In this document: piece by piece, positions 32,901 through 41,475 of the stretch
Layout of the letters: every line of letters starts with the position of its first letter
Numbering within the stretch: the first letter of the stretch is position 1
Assembly: GCA_036245525.1 (NCBI GenBank)
Contig: BTPG01000004.1
Coordinates: 158,548,944 to 158,612,943 of the forward strand
DNA length: 64,000 nt
Origin: Semisulcospira habei
Lineage: Eukaryota > Mollusca > Gastropoda > Semisulcospiridae
Reading direction: 5' to 3'
The notes under the pieces: generated by a model
Seen by the model: the letters and a program-made list of their open reading frames with translations, nothing else
Databases searched by the model: none
What the model was told of the DNA's origin: nothing
Made by a program: the position numbers and the translations under genes

Positions 32901-33375
32901 AACAATAGTTGTCATTGTTCTGTATGTTAACAACAGCCCTTTTGTTTGCAACCTCTGTTGGCAGTGGCAACCATGATTTACCTAGTATAGGATGATACCT
33001 TGACTGCTTTAGTTGTAGTTCATGTACATGACCTTCATGCCAACCAGACCCCTTCATTTTTGCACTGTCAATTGCTTGGAGGAAGTCTGGTAATAGTCTG
33101 TCTCTAAACACATTTACTAATTCTCTTCTTGTGTTAACTGTGTGTTGTCTTGTTGATATATAAGATATAATCACTTCACCGTCTACTCTAGTAAATTCTA
33201 TTTTAGCAACAATCTGAATCTTCACACTGCCTGTAAGAAGATTATCTTGTATGACAGAAAAAGAGTTTTCTATCGATTCATAGACATTGTTAGAATTAGA
33301 TATAGGCAAGTTTGTTGTGTGAAACACGTTTCTTAAACCTGATGAGCCTGATGGGCTTTGAACATTGTCCGTCAT
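29892..33375 (-). pseudogene. Polinton family B DNA polymerase, two frameshifts
   Basis: The gene starts at ATG 33375 and ends at 29892, about 1160 residues, the normal size for protein-primed Polinton PolB. It is split into three frames: 33375-32626, 32632-30935 and 30938-29892. Frame changes lie at about 32630-32634 and 30937-30942, both in short A/T runs. The N-terminal part is the usual Polinton extension. The middle has Exo I (YADFES), a Cys/His motif (CWICEQP, DHDHITGRYRG), Exo II (FHNLKGYDSH), Exo III (YLKADVCLLADVF) and polymerase motif A (YVDANNLYGWAM). The last part has motif B (KLMNNACFGKTMEN) and motif C (LLYTDTDSM). All catalytic boxes are present, so breaks rather than substitutions have inactivated it. 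Role: replication of the element. Confidence 0.92.
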
Positions 33376-33466
33376 TTTTATTTGTCGGACAAAATAATAA
33401 ATGAAAAAAAATTACCGCTGACACACCATATGTAATACTGTATTATCTGTAGTTATGATAAACAAG

Positions 33467-33835
33467 TCAACTACTTCCCTGGTGTTTGTCCTGCAGGTGT
33501 AATATCACTTTATTAAATGTAACACTTTCAATGTAACAATGTAGTTTTCTTAATTGATCAAATATGTCTTCACACAGTACCTCAAACCAACGCAAGTGGC
33601 CACTGTTAGCATTATAAACTTTAAAAGCATTTGTCTTAAGATCAACAGTCTCATAATCATAACGTGGTAATCTATCTGAATATTCCAAAGTAACATTATA
33701 TGTCGTGTATATTCTTATTGACGGTGTTGAGAGTTTAAAGCTGGGTTCAAACACACATGATTTTAAGTCAGTAAAGTGCATAACATCTTTGAAGCATTCT
33801 GTAACATCAAACACTTGGGTTTGTCCGTCTGTCAT
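33467..33835 (-). CDS. Polinton protein of unknown function (122 aa)
   Basis: An intact frame from ATG 33835, preceded by CCAATAAAAAATG. It has no membrane segment and an acidic to neutral composition with predicted beta content (SIRIYTTYNVTLEYSD). It lies between the polymerase and ATPase genes on the same strand. I do not recognise it. Its position suggests a virion or packaging accessory role, but that is only inference. Confidence 0.55.
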   Translation of the reverse strand: MTDGQTQVFDVTECFKDVMHFTDLKSCVFEPSFKLSTPSIRIYTTYNVTLEYSDRLPRYDYETVDLKTNAFKVYNANSGHLRWFEVLCEDIFDQLRKLHCYIESVTFNKVILHLQDKHQGSS

Positions 33836-33862
33836 TTTTTATTGGACAAACAAATGTATAAA

Positions 33863-34470
33863 TTAATTTACTAACCCATACCCTGAGGGCTGATCTGTCA
33901 TAAAAATGAGCTTTAGATGCTTAGTTGATTTCAGTTTATTTTTCACATCATCTCGTTCATGCTTATTTGGGATGACATCATTCTCTCTGAGACAGTCTTC
34001 AAAGCTGTCACGATCCTTACAGTAAAACAAACAGATAAACTTTAACTGTTCTCGAAAATCTTTCAGTACAGCATTATATTTCTGAGTGAGAATCCATACA
34101 CTTACATTTGCGTGTCTACCACTGAAAGCAAGTTCTGCTAATGTGTTTCTCTTCTTGACAATGTCTTTCTCTGCTGAGCAGTCATCAACAATAAACAATG
34201 TTGACTGTCCTTCAAATTGCTTGTAAAAATATTGTAGTCATTCAGTTTTTTCTCAGGGTCAACTAAGTAAATGTTGTTGTCAGTCCAAATGAATAAACGG
34301 TTGTGATAAGCTTTGTTGTGTTTAATAGTAGGACAAAATATTACAATGTTTTCCAAGTGGTGTATGTATCTTGTTTGTAATAGGTTAAGAACAAATTCAG
34401 TTTTCCCATGCCCTGTGGCACCACAAAACAATCCACAGTGTGGGTCAAGGGTCATCAAGCTCCGGTTCAT
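33863..34470 (-). pseudogene. Polinton packaging ATPase (FtsK/A32-like), one frameshift
   Basis: It starts at ATG 34470 after GTAATAAATG. Walker A is in the first frame (GLFCGATGHGKTEFVLNLL). The second frame has the Walker B strand (LFIVDDCSAE) and the downstream sensor region (NVSVWILTQKY). The frames change at the A5 run 34225-34229 (plus-strand coordinates). Total about 200 residues, as expected for the family. Role: pumping of the DNA genome into capsids. It lies just downstream of the capsid gene on the same strand. Confidence 0.85.
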
Positions 34471-34488
34471 TTATTACACAATATAATT

Positions 34489-35769
34489 TTAATATATGTG
34501 TCCACTCAGTCTGCTTTCTGCAATATTGAGTTGTGCATCATAAATCAAATACAAATATATGTTTATGGCTGCAGCAGTTTCAACCTTCTTTTGTATCTGA
34601 ATTGTAATCCCGTCACTGCCGTTCTCAACAGTTCGACCTGACCCATAAAGATAGTCGTCGTCCGTACTACGAAGGTCTAACCAAAGAGCATACTTATTTG
34701 TAAGGTATTGACCAATCCTTACGTCATACAGATGTAGATCTTTGCACGCAATGTTTGCAGGTTTATCTCTAATCCTTCCACCTGCAAAATACTTTGTGAT
34801 CTCATCGTAGTGTTGATAAGGTAACAAACCTGACGCATACACTTGATTAGGACGGCCTTCGATTGTACAAGACAAATGTGTAATCTTTGGATTGTAGAAT
34901 TTTTCTGAATCTCTTTTGTATGGACTCACCGGTTCAACAAACAACATGTGACCTGGCAGTGACCTGGCAGGTGTGTTCAAGTTTATGTTCCACATTGGGT
35001 CGCTCTTGTCTTTGGGTATTAAACTATGTCTAATCACTCGGTCATAATAAATTGGAAGTCTTGACTGGTACTGATTTTGTATGAGTCTGGCTAGTTCAGT
35101 ATGTGTGACATTTTCATATTCCAAAGAAATGTTAGAGATCTTGTATGTTGCATTGGAATCAGATGATTTTATAATTTTGGAGTAGTCATTGAAAGTTAGT
35201 TCAAAACTCAGACGGTCATTCAGTGCCCCTTGATAATAAGGCAAATGAGCTGTTAGGATTTCAAACTCAAGTGGAATGTAAAATCTGGTTCCATATGTTT
35301 CTGCTATAATAACTTCCTTGTCTGCTGTGGTTGTTTTATCTCCAGCATCGATTCGAAGTTTACCAATATTATCAGACTGTATGCCTTGGTAAATACGGTC
35401 TTCTCGTTGTTCTCTTGTGAGCCACAAATCTTTGTAACAGTAAAATTCATCGGAATCATCAAGACTAAACACTTCCTGTCCTTCAAGTTTTACTTTAATA
35501 GTTCTAACAATTGCTCTGCCAAGATTGTTAACTAGTGTTCTGTTTACGTCTGTGTCTGATGAAAGTTCAATATTAAATGCTAGGCATGCAGTGCCAGGAA
35601 CAATAACTTCACTGGGACCTAGGTTTGGAAACTTGACTGTAAGTGTTTGGTTCTGATCTATGGTACTTGGATTGTTTGTGATGACGATTGATTGTCTAAT
35701 GGCCTTAACACCGAGAGGCTCACGTAGTTTTCTGTATGGGTCTAATTTTGATCCGTAAGACTGTGTCAT
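34489..35769 (-). CDS. Polinton major capsid protein candidate (double jelly-roll type)
   Basis: 426 codons from ATG 35769; the frame extends upstream only from a TTG. The context GCATAATAAAAATG matches other genes of the element. The protein is beta-rich, with segments such as VIVPGTACLAFNIEL, TIKVKLEGQEVFSLDDSD, FYIPLEFEI and LSFELTFNDYS spaced through the chain, as expected for repeated jelly rolls. It is adjacent to the packaging ATPase, the usual partner. The frame is fully intact although its neighbours are broken. It resembles capsid-type proteins of animal Polintons. The fold itself cannot be proved by eye. Confidence 0.78.
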   Translation of the reverse strand: MTQSYGSKLDPYRKLREPLGVKAIRQSIVITNNPSTIDQNQTLTVKFPNLGPSEVIVPGTACLAFNIELSSDTDVNRTLVNNLGRAIVRTIKVKLEGQEVFSLDDSDEFYCYKDLWLTREQREDRIYQGIQSDNIGKLRIDAGDKTTTADKEVIIAETYGTRFYIPLEFEILTAHLPYYQGALNDRLSFELTFNDYSKIIKSSDSNATYKISNISLEYENVTHTELARLIQNQYQSRLPIYYDRVIRHSLIPKDKSDPMWNINLNTPARSLPGHMLFVEPVSPYKRDSEKFYNPKITHLSCTIEGRPNQVYASGLLPYQHYDEITKYFAGGRIRDKPANIACKDLHLYDVRIGQYLTNKYALWLDLRSTDDDYLYGSGRTVENGSDGITIQIQKKVETAAAINIYLYLIYDAQLNIAESRLSGHIY

Positions 35770-35845
35770 TTTTATTATGCACAATAAAAAATATTAAATT
35801 AATAAAACAATGGCCGCGGGAGGATTTAATCATGAAGATTTTTAA
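35770..35845. promoter_or_regulatory. Divergent intergenic promoter region
   Basis: Only about 40-75 bp separates the capsid gene (minus strand) from the next gene (plus strand). Both sides have AATAAA just before the ATG: CATAATAAAAATG on the minus strand, and TTAATAAAACAATG at 35799-35812 on the plus strand. The plus-strand ATG at 35810 runs into a TAA at 35843-35845, in frame with the ATG at 35846. Confidence 0.5.
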
Positions 35846-37067
35846 ATGGATGGCATGTTCGATTTTGGTAATACAACAGATATGTCAGATATGACAGATA
35901 TGACTGGTACAAGAAATATTTACAGTTTACATCATGAACTTTTAGAAACCAAAGTGAACTCGTTTTATGATCATGTTGGTGGCCGCCCAGACAACATAGA
36001 TCCTAATCAGTTTGAACTTGATGGCAAGGGTCATTTATATTTAAATACTGTTGACAAAGGAAAAGTACTATTGACTTATAAAACAGACCCTGGTAAGTTT
36101 AGGGCTTTAAGTACAATCAAAAATGAAGGCGGTGTTGGTGCCTTGCGTCAACTTGGAATTGGAGGGTCTCCTGTCACGCCAAGACTGGTTAGTGCACTTC
36201 ACGACACACAAACAAAGTTACCAACAGGGCAACAAATTGAAATGGCACCAGTAACAAGCCTACCAGAAATAGCAAACACAGTGATACAAGAAACTTCATT
36301 TACTGAAGGACAAATAAATGACGCTATGAAAACAATAGATGACCCACCTTTGTCAATGAGGGAGATTATGGGCTTGGATAAATCACTGCAGACAATAAGA
36401 GGTGAGATGGTAAACAATGTTGCCAAACTGGGTGAGCTTGATAAACACATAGAACATGAAAAAGATAAACTGGCTACCGCAGACAATGGGAATCTTGACA
36501 CAGAAATGAAAGAAAGAATCCAACACAGATTAAATGATTTGCAGATAGAAAGATCAGGGTGGTTAGAAACAATTAGTATTGGAAGACAAAAACTGAAATC
36601 ACAGGTCAACAGAATTAGAGAAACTATTCAGAAAATACTTCACGAAGACACTACTCTGGCTGAGAGATTGAAAACACTTTTCAGAGAACAGGGTATCACA
36701 ATTGCTAGTTTAATTACTGCTCTTGGATTTATTATCAGTACTGTTGTGTTAGCTGTCTCTGGTGCTGGGGGCGCAAGCGGTGGTGGGGGTGCAGCACCAC
36801 CAGGTCCTCCAGGCCCCCCCGGCTCCAACAGACCCAAAAGATTTACAGTCATGGGTAAAGAAACAACTGTCTCATATTTCAGATCTACTTAAGAAATTGG
36901 CTGTGAAAGCAATGGACGCTTTGCCTGGTATTATAGGCACAGTTGTCAGTTGGCTTATTACTACAGCAGCAAAGGTAGTTGGGTTTATGGCAGAACATGT
37001 GTGGGTCTTTTTGGTTACAGTAGGAGGGTTGATGGTGGGTTATTTAATGAAACAGATAAAGAAGTAA
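35846..37067 (+). pseudogene. Polinton membrane-active structural protein, one frameshift
   Basis: The first frame (35846-36892) has an Asp/Met-rich N-terminus, a long coiled coil (residues about 165-270), then a hydrophobic helix (ITIASLITALGFIISTVVLAVSG) and a Gly/Pro-rich linker. The frame changes at the C7 run 36814-36820 into one that ends at 37067 with a second hydrophobic pair (GIIGTVVSWLITTAAKVVGF, WVFLVTVGGLMVGYLM). Total about 405 residues. I know this architecture from other animal Polintons, but its function is unestablished. Membrane remodelling or a minor virion role is inference. The 3' end overlaps the opposite-strand gene by about 24 bp. Confidence 0.6.
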
Positions 37068-38355
37068 AACCCCTAACCCAGTAAGGCCTATTACCAATGC
37101 AGTTCTCTCTGACTCATGTGTGTCCGGGGTTGACTGTACTGGTTGTATGGGCGCAGGTGTTGGGGCCAGGGCCGGGGCCGGGGGTGTTACCGTCTGTAAT
37201 GGTTTTAATGACTGAACATGTGTGGTTGTTGCTCCTAAGTTTACAGATTGATTGAGTCCTAATTTTTTATCACGACCTGCAACAATGATTTCATTATTAT
37301 AATTTGTTATTGTACCCATTTGGAGTTGAAGGTCAGATGGCAACATGTATAACCCGATGCCAACTACAAAGTCAACTTTTGATCTGGCATATCTGAGAAC
37401 GTCTTGGTAATGCTGTATGCTTGATGGGAGATCAACCACTGAATTAATTGAATCTTCAAGATTAGCAAGAAACTGTTTTTGTGCTTCAAATTTACCACTT
37501 CCATTCAAAATATTCGATTTTGTTAATGATTGTGCTCCTAGTAAACACCAGACATATGTTCTGATTGACTCATTGACGCGCTCAACTCCCGCTTGAGTAA
37601 ACCCGTCACTCTTGTCTAAAATAAATGTCCGCCGTGAGATGGCCTTAGTCGCCTGCTCGGCGTTAAACCCAAATAACTAACTCTAAAATAAATGTGGTCC
37701 AGGCATTAGACTGTTTCTGTTCTATTGAGCCTATCCAGACTTGTGATTTTGATCAGAATGAAGTGTAACCAGGGTAATAATCTTGAGGGTATTGTCTGTG
37801 ACTCATAGCGTAATACAATGTATCCATACCATTGTGATCATCAAGTTTTTGTGTGAAGTCATACTTAGTGCTTATGTTAAATTCATTACATATGCGTTCA
37901 AATGCTTTCATATCCATGGGGTTGTTAAACCTGTTGAAACTGGATTCAGTGGGCAGTGGTGTATGACGTTCTGACAGTATACGTCTAAGCTGGTAATAAA
38001 CATGGAAACGATACACAGACCTAATCAGTTTGTTTGAGTGATTCAAGTGGTCTGTAAATGAAACACCACAGCCTGTAGTTGAACATAGTATGGCAAAGTT
38101 GAGTTGGTTTTGAAACATCTGTAGTGGACTTGAAGACCACTTTCTTGCAGTAGCATCGTCTGTTATTGGAGGGTTTATATAATGGTCAAACGGGTTGGGT
38201 ACTTTCACTTGAAATAAATCTTGTTCGTTTACAGCTATATCAAGCTGGTTTAATTGAATTATTTTCTGTTCATAAGTAGGTGCAACATTATATTTGGCAT
38301 TCACATTAAATTGAAATGCGTTTGTAGTAACGCTTGTTGGTGATTTAAATTCCAT
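37044..38355 (-). pseudogene. Polinton conserved virion-like protein, nonsense stop plus 53-bp insertion
   Basis: It starts at ATG 38355 (MEFKSPTSVTTNAFQF). The first 200 residues include NQLNFAILCSTTGCGV and SVYRFHVYYQLRRIL, which recall a widespread Polinton protein of unknown role. A TGA at 37753-37755 interrupts it, and the same frame continues to the insertion at 37629-37681 with its duplicated 14-bp target. Beyond the insertion the frame resumes and ends at 37044 with a Pro/Ala-rich tract and a C-terminal membrane anchor (TALVIGLTGLGVLLLYLF). A minor capsid or tail-anchor role is possible. Confidence 0.65.
37615..37695 (-). mobile_element. 53-bp short element with 14-bp target duplication
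   Basis: The inserted sequence is 37629-37681, flanked by identical TCTAAAATAAATGT at 37615-37628 and 37682-37695. On the minus strand it reads TTATTTGGGTTTAACGCCGA, then GCAGGCGACTAAGGCCATCT, then CACGGCGG. Related copies lie at 22325-22390 (with A-rich tail) and 3520-3554. A long target duplication suggests LINE-driven insertion of a very short SINE-like RNA or of a 5'-truncated SINE. It lies inside the gene at 37044-38355. Confidence 0.85.
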
Positions 38356-38380
38356 CCTTCTTTTTTATGAGATAATAAAA

Positions 38381-39092
38381 ATGTTTATTACCTTAACAAA
38401 TCTTGACACAAGCAAACCAGTGTGGTTAACTAATGGGATTGATAATCGTGATGGTATCAAGACTGTAGCTATCCATGAAATGTTCTACATGGTAAAGTGG
38501 TTTAATATAGAAGATGATATATATAATAAAGTAAATTTAAATGGTAAAACTGAAGCTTTACCGCCTGGGTATTATGACTTTTGTGCTATAGCTGAGTGGT
38601 TTCAAAGTAATTTTAAAATTAAAGCAACTTTAAATCCAGCTAACCTACTTGTTACATTAGAATTTCTGACACAAAATTGGCTAAGAATCTCAGACAGATT
38701 TGCATATTTACTTGGATTTTATATTGACGAAGATTGGTGGAGATCAGACTGATGATTTAGATGAATTCAAGTTTGGTATTATAACAATGAAGACCAAAAA
38801 ACTTAAAATAACTGGGATACGCCCTGTCAATTTGTCAGTACACACAGTATTTAATGTGTATTTGAAAGAACTGAACACAACTGAGAATGTACACAATGGA
38901 AAGCCTTCAACTTTGTTGAGATGTGTGCCAGCTGGAACTGCACCCTATTGCGAAAGTGTGGTTGTTAGATTTCCTGCGCAGTTTAAGAAATTAGGTTCTA
39001 GTTTCTTTGAGTCACTGAGTATATCTGTAACTAATCAGGATAACAAACCAGTTGTTATGCATGATTTTTGTGTTGTGTTGGAAATTAAATAA
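38381..39092 (+). pseudogene. Polinton minor capsid (penton-like) candidate, one frameshift
   Basis: ATG at 38381 directly follows GATAATAAAA. The first frame runs to 38752 and contains PPGYYDFCAIAEWFQ and RISDRFAYLLGF. Between about 38700 and 38735 the reading moves to the frame that continues GGDQTDDLDEFKFG and ends at 39092. The C-terminal part is beta-rich, ending SISVTNQDNKPVVMHDFCVV, similar in style to capsid proteins of the group. Total about 235 residues. A single jelly-roll minor capsid or spike role is inferred from size, beta content and position, and is unproven. Confidence 0.5.
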
Positions 39093-39112
39093 TTTTATTT
39101 TTGTTTATAAAA

Positions 39113-39985
39113 ATGAGTGGTGGTCCAAAGCCGAGAATCATACCAGTTGCATGTTCGGTAACAGAGTTGAAAGATTTGGCAGACGTACAGGATTTTGAGA
39201 AGGAAGGGGAAATTGGAGAAATATATGGTTTTGAACTTGATTCAACTGGTATGTACAAGCGGAAAGTAATTGTTGACATGAAAGATGGTGAAAGACAGAT
39301 TCCTAAACTTGGTCAGCTGCGTGATGTTACTGTACCTACTCCAGTAAATAACGTGCCCTACAACTTAATACATGTGGGTAATAAGTGGGTTGTTTCACCT
39401 GTGCCGGCACCAGCACCCGTAATTGACTGGGACATAAAGATTGAATTTATTAGTCCTTATGTATACACTGATGATGAAGGCGCCTTAGTGTTTAGGAAGG
39501 TTGTTAATTCTGGGCCGCTGATTGCAAGTCTTTTTCCAAGTTTTGCCCCAGACAACAATAGCAGAGATAAACTGAAAGTTGAAAATTATGAGAAACGACG
39601 GTATCTTCTTACAACTAGAAAGGGAAGATCGGACACTTCTGTTGTGTTTATGCCAGCAAGCTTAGTCATGGCTAGAGAAGCGACAATAGTATTTGAAATT
39701 ATCTTGAGATCTATAGCTTCTGTGAAAGAGGCAAATATTGCACAGGGAATAAAACTTACATGGGATGAAACAGTAACAGAATCAACAAAGGTCTTTATTG
39801 CTATTACAAAAAATGCAGATGTTATTAATGTTTTGAGCAGTATTCCCGCTGTCAAAGTGGTGGTTGACAAAACAACTTTTGTTCGTCTATGTTACATAAA
39901 CCTTGAACACATTGATCTTGTTTCATTTTATTATGCCAGAAAATTGTATACTTTTGACGAGTTGCAAAATGTAATTGCTGATTAA
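39113..39985 (+). CDS. Polinton protein of unknown function (290 aa)
   Basis: I chose the ATG at 39113 (MSGGPKPRIIP), preceded by TTATAAAA. The frame is intact. It has an acidic N-terminal half, a Pro/Ala stretch near residue 105, and a mixed alpha/beta C-terminus. No membrane segment and no catalytic motif are apparent. The TAA stop is within ATTAAATAAAAAA. The gene sits among virion-type genes, so a structural or fibre-like role is possible, but I do not recognise it. Confidence 0.55.
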   Translation: MSGGPKPRIIPVACSVTELKDLADVQDFEKEGEIGEIYGFELDSTGMYKRKVIVDMKDGERQIPKLGQLRDVTVPTPVNNVPYNLIHVGNKWVVSPVPAPAPVIDWDIKIEFISPYVYTDDEGALVFRKVVNSGPLIASLFPSFAPDNNSRDKLKVENYEKRRYLLTTRKGRSDTSVVFMPASLVMAREATIVFEIILRSIASVKEANIAQGIKLTWDETVTESTKVFIAITKNADVINVLSSIPAVKVVVDKTTFVRLCYINLEHIDLVSFYYARKLYTFDELQNVIAD

Positions 39986-40012
39986 ATAAAAAATATTTGT
40001 CAATAAAAAAAT

Positions 40013-40708
40013 ATGGTAAACTTCTATCCACAACTACCGACGCTTGAGCCGACTGAATCAATTGTGACGACTAAAACAACGCTTGCGCCTGATCCACATG
40101 CGACAGCTGTACCAATTGCATCAGATAAAACATTACAGGGAGACGCATTTTGTTTAATGAATATTACAGAAGCAATTAAATATTTGGAAAGTGAGGAAGC
40201 AAAATATTCACGATGTAAGAGACGGTATAAGATCGTTTTCAATTCTGTTAAAAATACTTCAATGGCTATTGGTGCAGTTTCAGCTGGTTGTTCTGTGGGG
40301 GGTATTGTTCTGTTTGCCACAGGAATTGGAAGTTTAATTGGAATTGTAGTTGAGGGTGTTAGCGTTGCTACATGCCTGACTTGTTTTGGTTTGGAAGCCT
40401 TAAACAAGAGGTTTCACACAAAATTACAGAAACATGAAGCGTTGAGTACTTTGGCGGGTGCGAAGCTGAGCAGTATGAAACTTATTATCAGTAAGGCATT
40501 AAATGATAATTTTATTGATGATGAAGAATTTAAGCGGGTCCAGGATGATTTGAATAATTACAAGAAACAAAAATCAGAAATACAGAATAAGATGCATAGT
40601 CAATCTCCTGTAAATGTTGAAGAACTAAAAGCTAGTTTTTTAGAGATGGGAAAACAGATCGGAGTTCAGGAAACCACAGAAAAACTACACAATCTTTTAA
40701 ACAAATAA
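40013..40708 (+). CDS. Polinton membrane protein with a charged helical tail (231 aa)
   Basis: An intact frame from ATG 40013 after CAATAAAAAAAT. The first 60 residues are Pro/Thr-rich. Residues about 85-128 form two hydrophobic helices with many Gly (AIGAVSAGCSVGGIVLFATG, then SLIGIVVEGVSVAT). The rest is helical and charged (LSSMKLIISKALNDNFIDDE, FKRVQDDLNNYKKQ). The layout recalls membrane-associated proteins seen at the right side of other animal Polintons. Function unknown. Confidence 0.6.
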   Translation: MVNFYPQLPTLEPTESIVTTKTTLAPDPHATAVPIASDKTLQGDAFCLMNITEAIKYLESEEAKYSRCKRRYKIVFNSVKNTSMAIGAVSAGCSVGGIVLFATGIGSLIGIVVEGVSVATCLTCFGLEALNKRFHTKLQKHEALSTLAGAKLSSMKLIISKALNDNFIDDEEFKRVQDDLNNYKKQKSEIQNKMHSQSPVNVEELKASFLEMGKQIGVQETTEKLHNLLNK

Positions 40709-40734
40709 AAATCAGATTTGGTAATCCTTTAATA

Positions 40735-40827
40735 ATGTCATACACTTCACAGAGAGATGTCATGCCAGTTACACAGTTTAGGGCTGATTATTTAACCCCA
40801 TCTGCGCCCCCACCAGAATATTATTGA
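40735..40827 (+). CDS. 30-codon ORF with overlapping PSAP and PPEY motifs
   Basis: ATG at 40735 follows TTTAATA, and TGA is at 40825-40827. The product is 30 residues and ends PSAPPPEYY. It holds a PSAP tetrapeptide and a PPxY motif in nine residues. In retroviruses and other enveloped viruses such late-domain motifs bind TSG101 and NEDD4-family ligases. It is 26 bp after the preceding gene, with the same A/T-rich start context. It could be a real microprotein, or the exposed end of a larger protein. Confidence 0.45.
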   Translation: MSYTSQRDVMPVTQFRADYLTPSAPPPEYY

Positions 40828-41068
40828 AAAAAAAGTTTTTTCGTTGTCCTTGTATCTTGACAAATCTGACCGAGTAAGTTGTGACTTAAGTCAGGTTGTT
40901 GTAAGAACTTATAAGAACTTACAGTAAGAAATTAATAAGTTCTTATGGTAAGTAATTAATAAGTTCTTATGATAACTAACTTAAAGGTTACCTCTACAGG
41001 TTCCTAAAAGTTAGTTGTAACTTATTAGTAACATATAAAGTTCCACTGAAATCACTTAGACAGGTAAA
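40828..41068. other. Polinton right non-coding region
   Basis: No ORF. It contains a cluster of AAGTTCTTA/TAAGAACTT motifs in both orientations (about 40905-40980), which could be a protein-binding or replication-related array next to the terminal repeat. Confidence 0.45.
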
Positions 41069-41306
41069 TGATTAGGTGTTCATAGAGACAATAGTTAAAG
41101 AGAAAGACAATAGGAGATTTAAAGATAATTAGATCAATAAGGCCGCATCGGTCATGGTCGTCTTTTTTTTAAAAATCAAAGGGTTGATTGGGTAATAACG
41201 GGGGGTGTAATGGTGTCAAAAATTTTAATATCAATAAAGGCAAGGTTTAATGATGGGTGCGGCCTTATTGAAATTTGATTCTTAGTAATCTCCTATTGTC
41301 TCTCTC
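41069..41306 (-). repeat. Right terminal inverted repeat, itself a foldback
   Basis: Reverse complement of 22899-23139 with many substitutions. Its inner part 41099-41148 (AGAGAAAGACAATAGGAGAT, then AATAAGGCCGCAT) is complementary to its outer part 41257-41306, leaving a loop of about 108 nt. Confidence 0.85.
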
Positions 41307-41312
41307 TCATGA
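41307..41312. repeat. Candidate target-site duplication, right of Polinton
   Basis: TCATGA, same as 22893-22898. See that entry for the alternative. Confidence 0.6.
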
Positions 41313-41379
<67 letters not shown>

Positions 41380-41475
41380 CGTGTGTGTGTGTGTGAGTGT
41401 GCGTGTGTGTGTGTGCGTGTGTGTGTGTGCGTGTGTGTGTGTGTGCGTGTTCGTGTGTGCGTGTGTGTATGTGCG
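41313..41475. repeat. GT microsatellite
   Basis: (GT)n with GC and GA variants joining the Polinton end to the solo LTR. Open frames on both strands are artefacts of the repeat. Confidence 0.95.

Larger units (their letters stand above)
22899..41306. mobile_element. Polinton/Maverick (adintovirus-like) element, 18.4 kb, both ends present
   Basis: Terminal inverted repeats of about 240 bp lie at 22899-23139 and 41069-41306. Inside are a retroviral-type DDE integrase, a family B DNA polymerase with exonuclease and polymerase motifs, an FtsK/A32-like packaging ATPase, a major capsid protein candidate, and a set of small virion-like genes. That combination defines Polintons and adintoviruses. 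Most genes are broken by small indels. A LINE fragment (24470-25503) and a 53-bp insertion (37629-37681) have entered it. No protease gene is seen. The interior is clearly more AT-rich than the flanks. Confidence 0.95.

Noticed and set aside
30935..34230. Programmed frameshifting in PolB and ATPase
   Set aside because: No canonical slippery heptamer in the correct phase was seen, and other unrelated genes of the element have similar breaks. Mutation or sequencing error is simpler.
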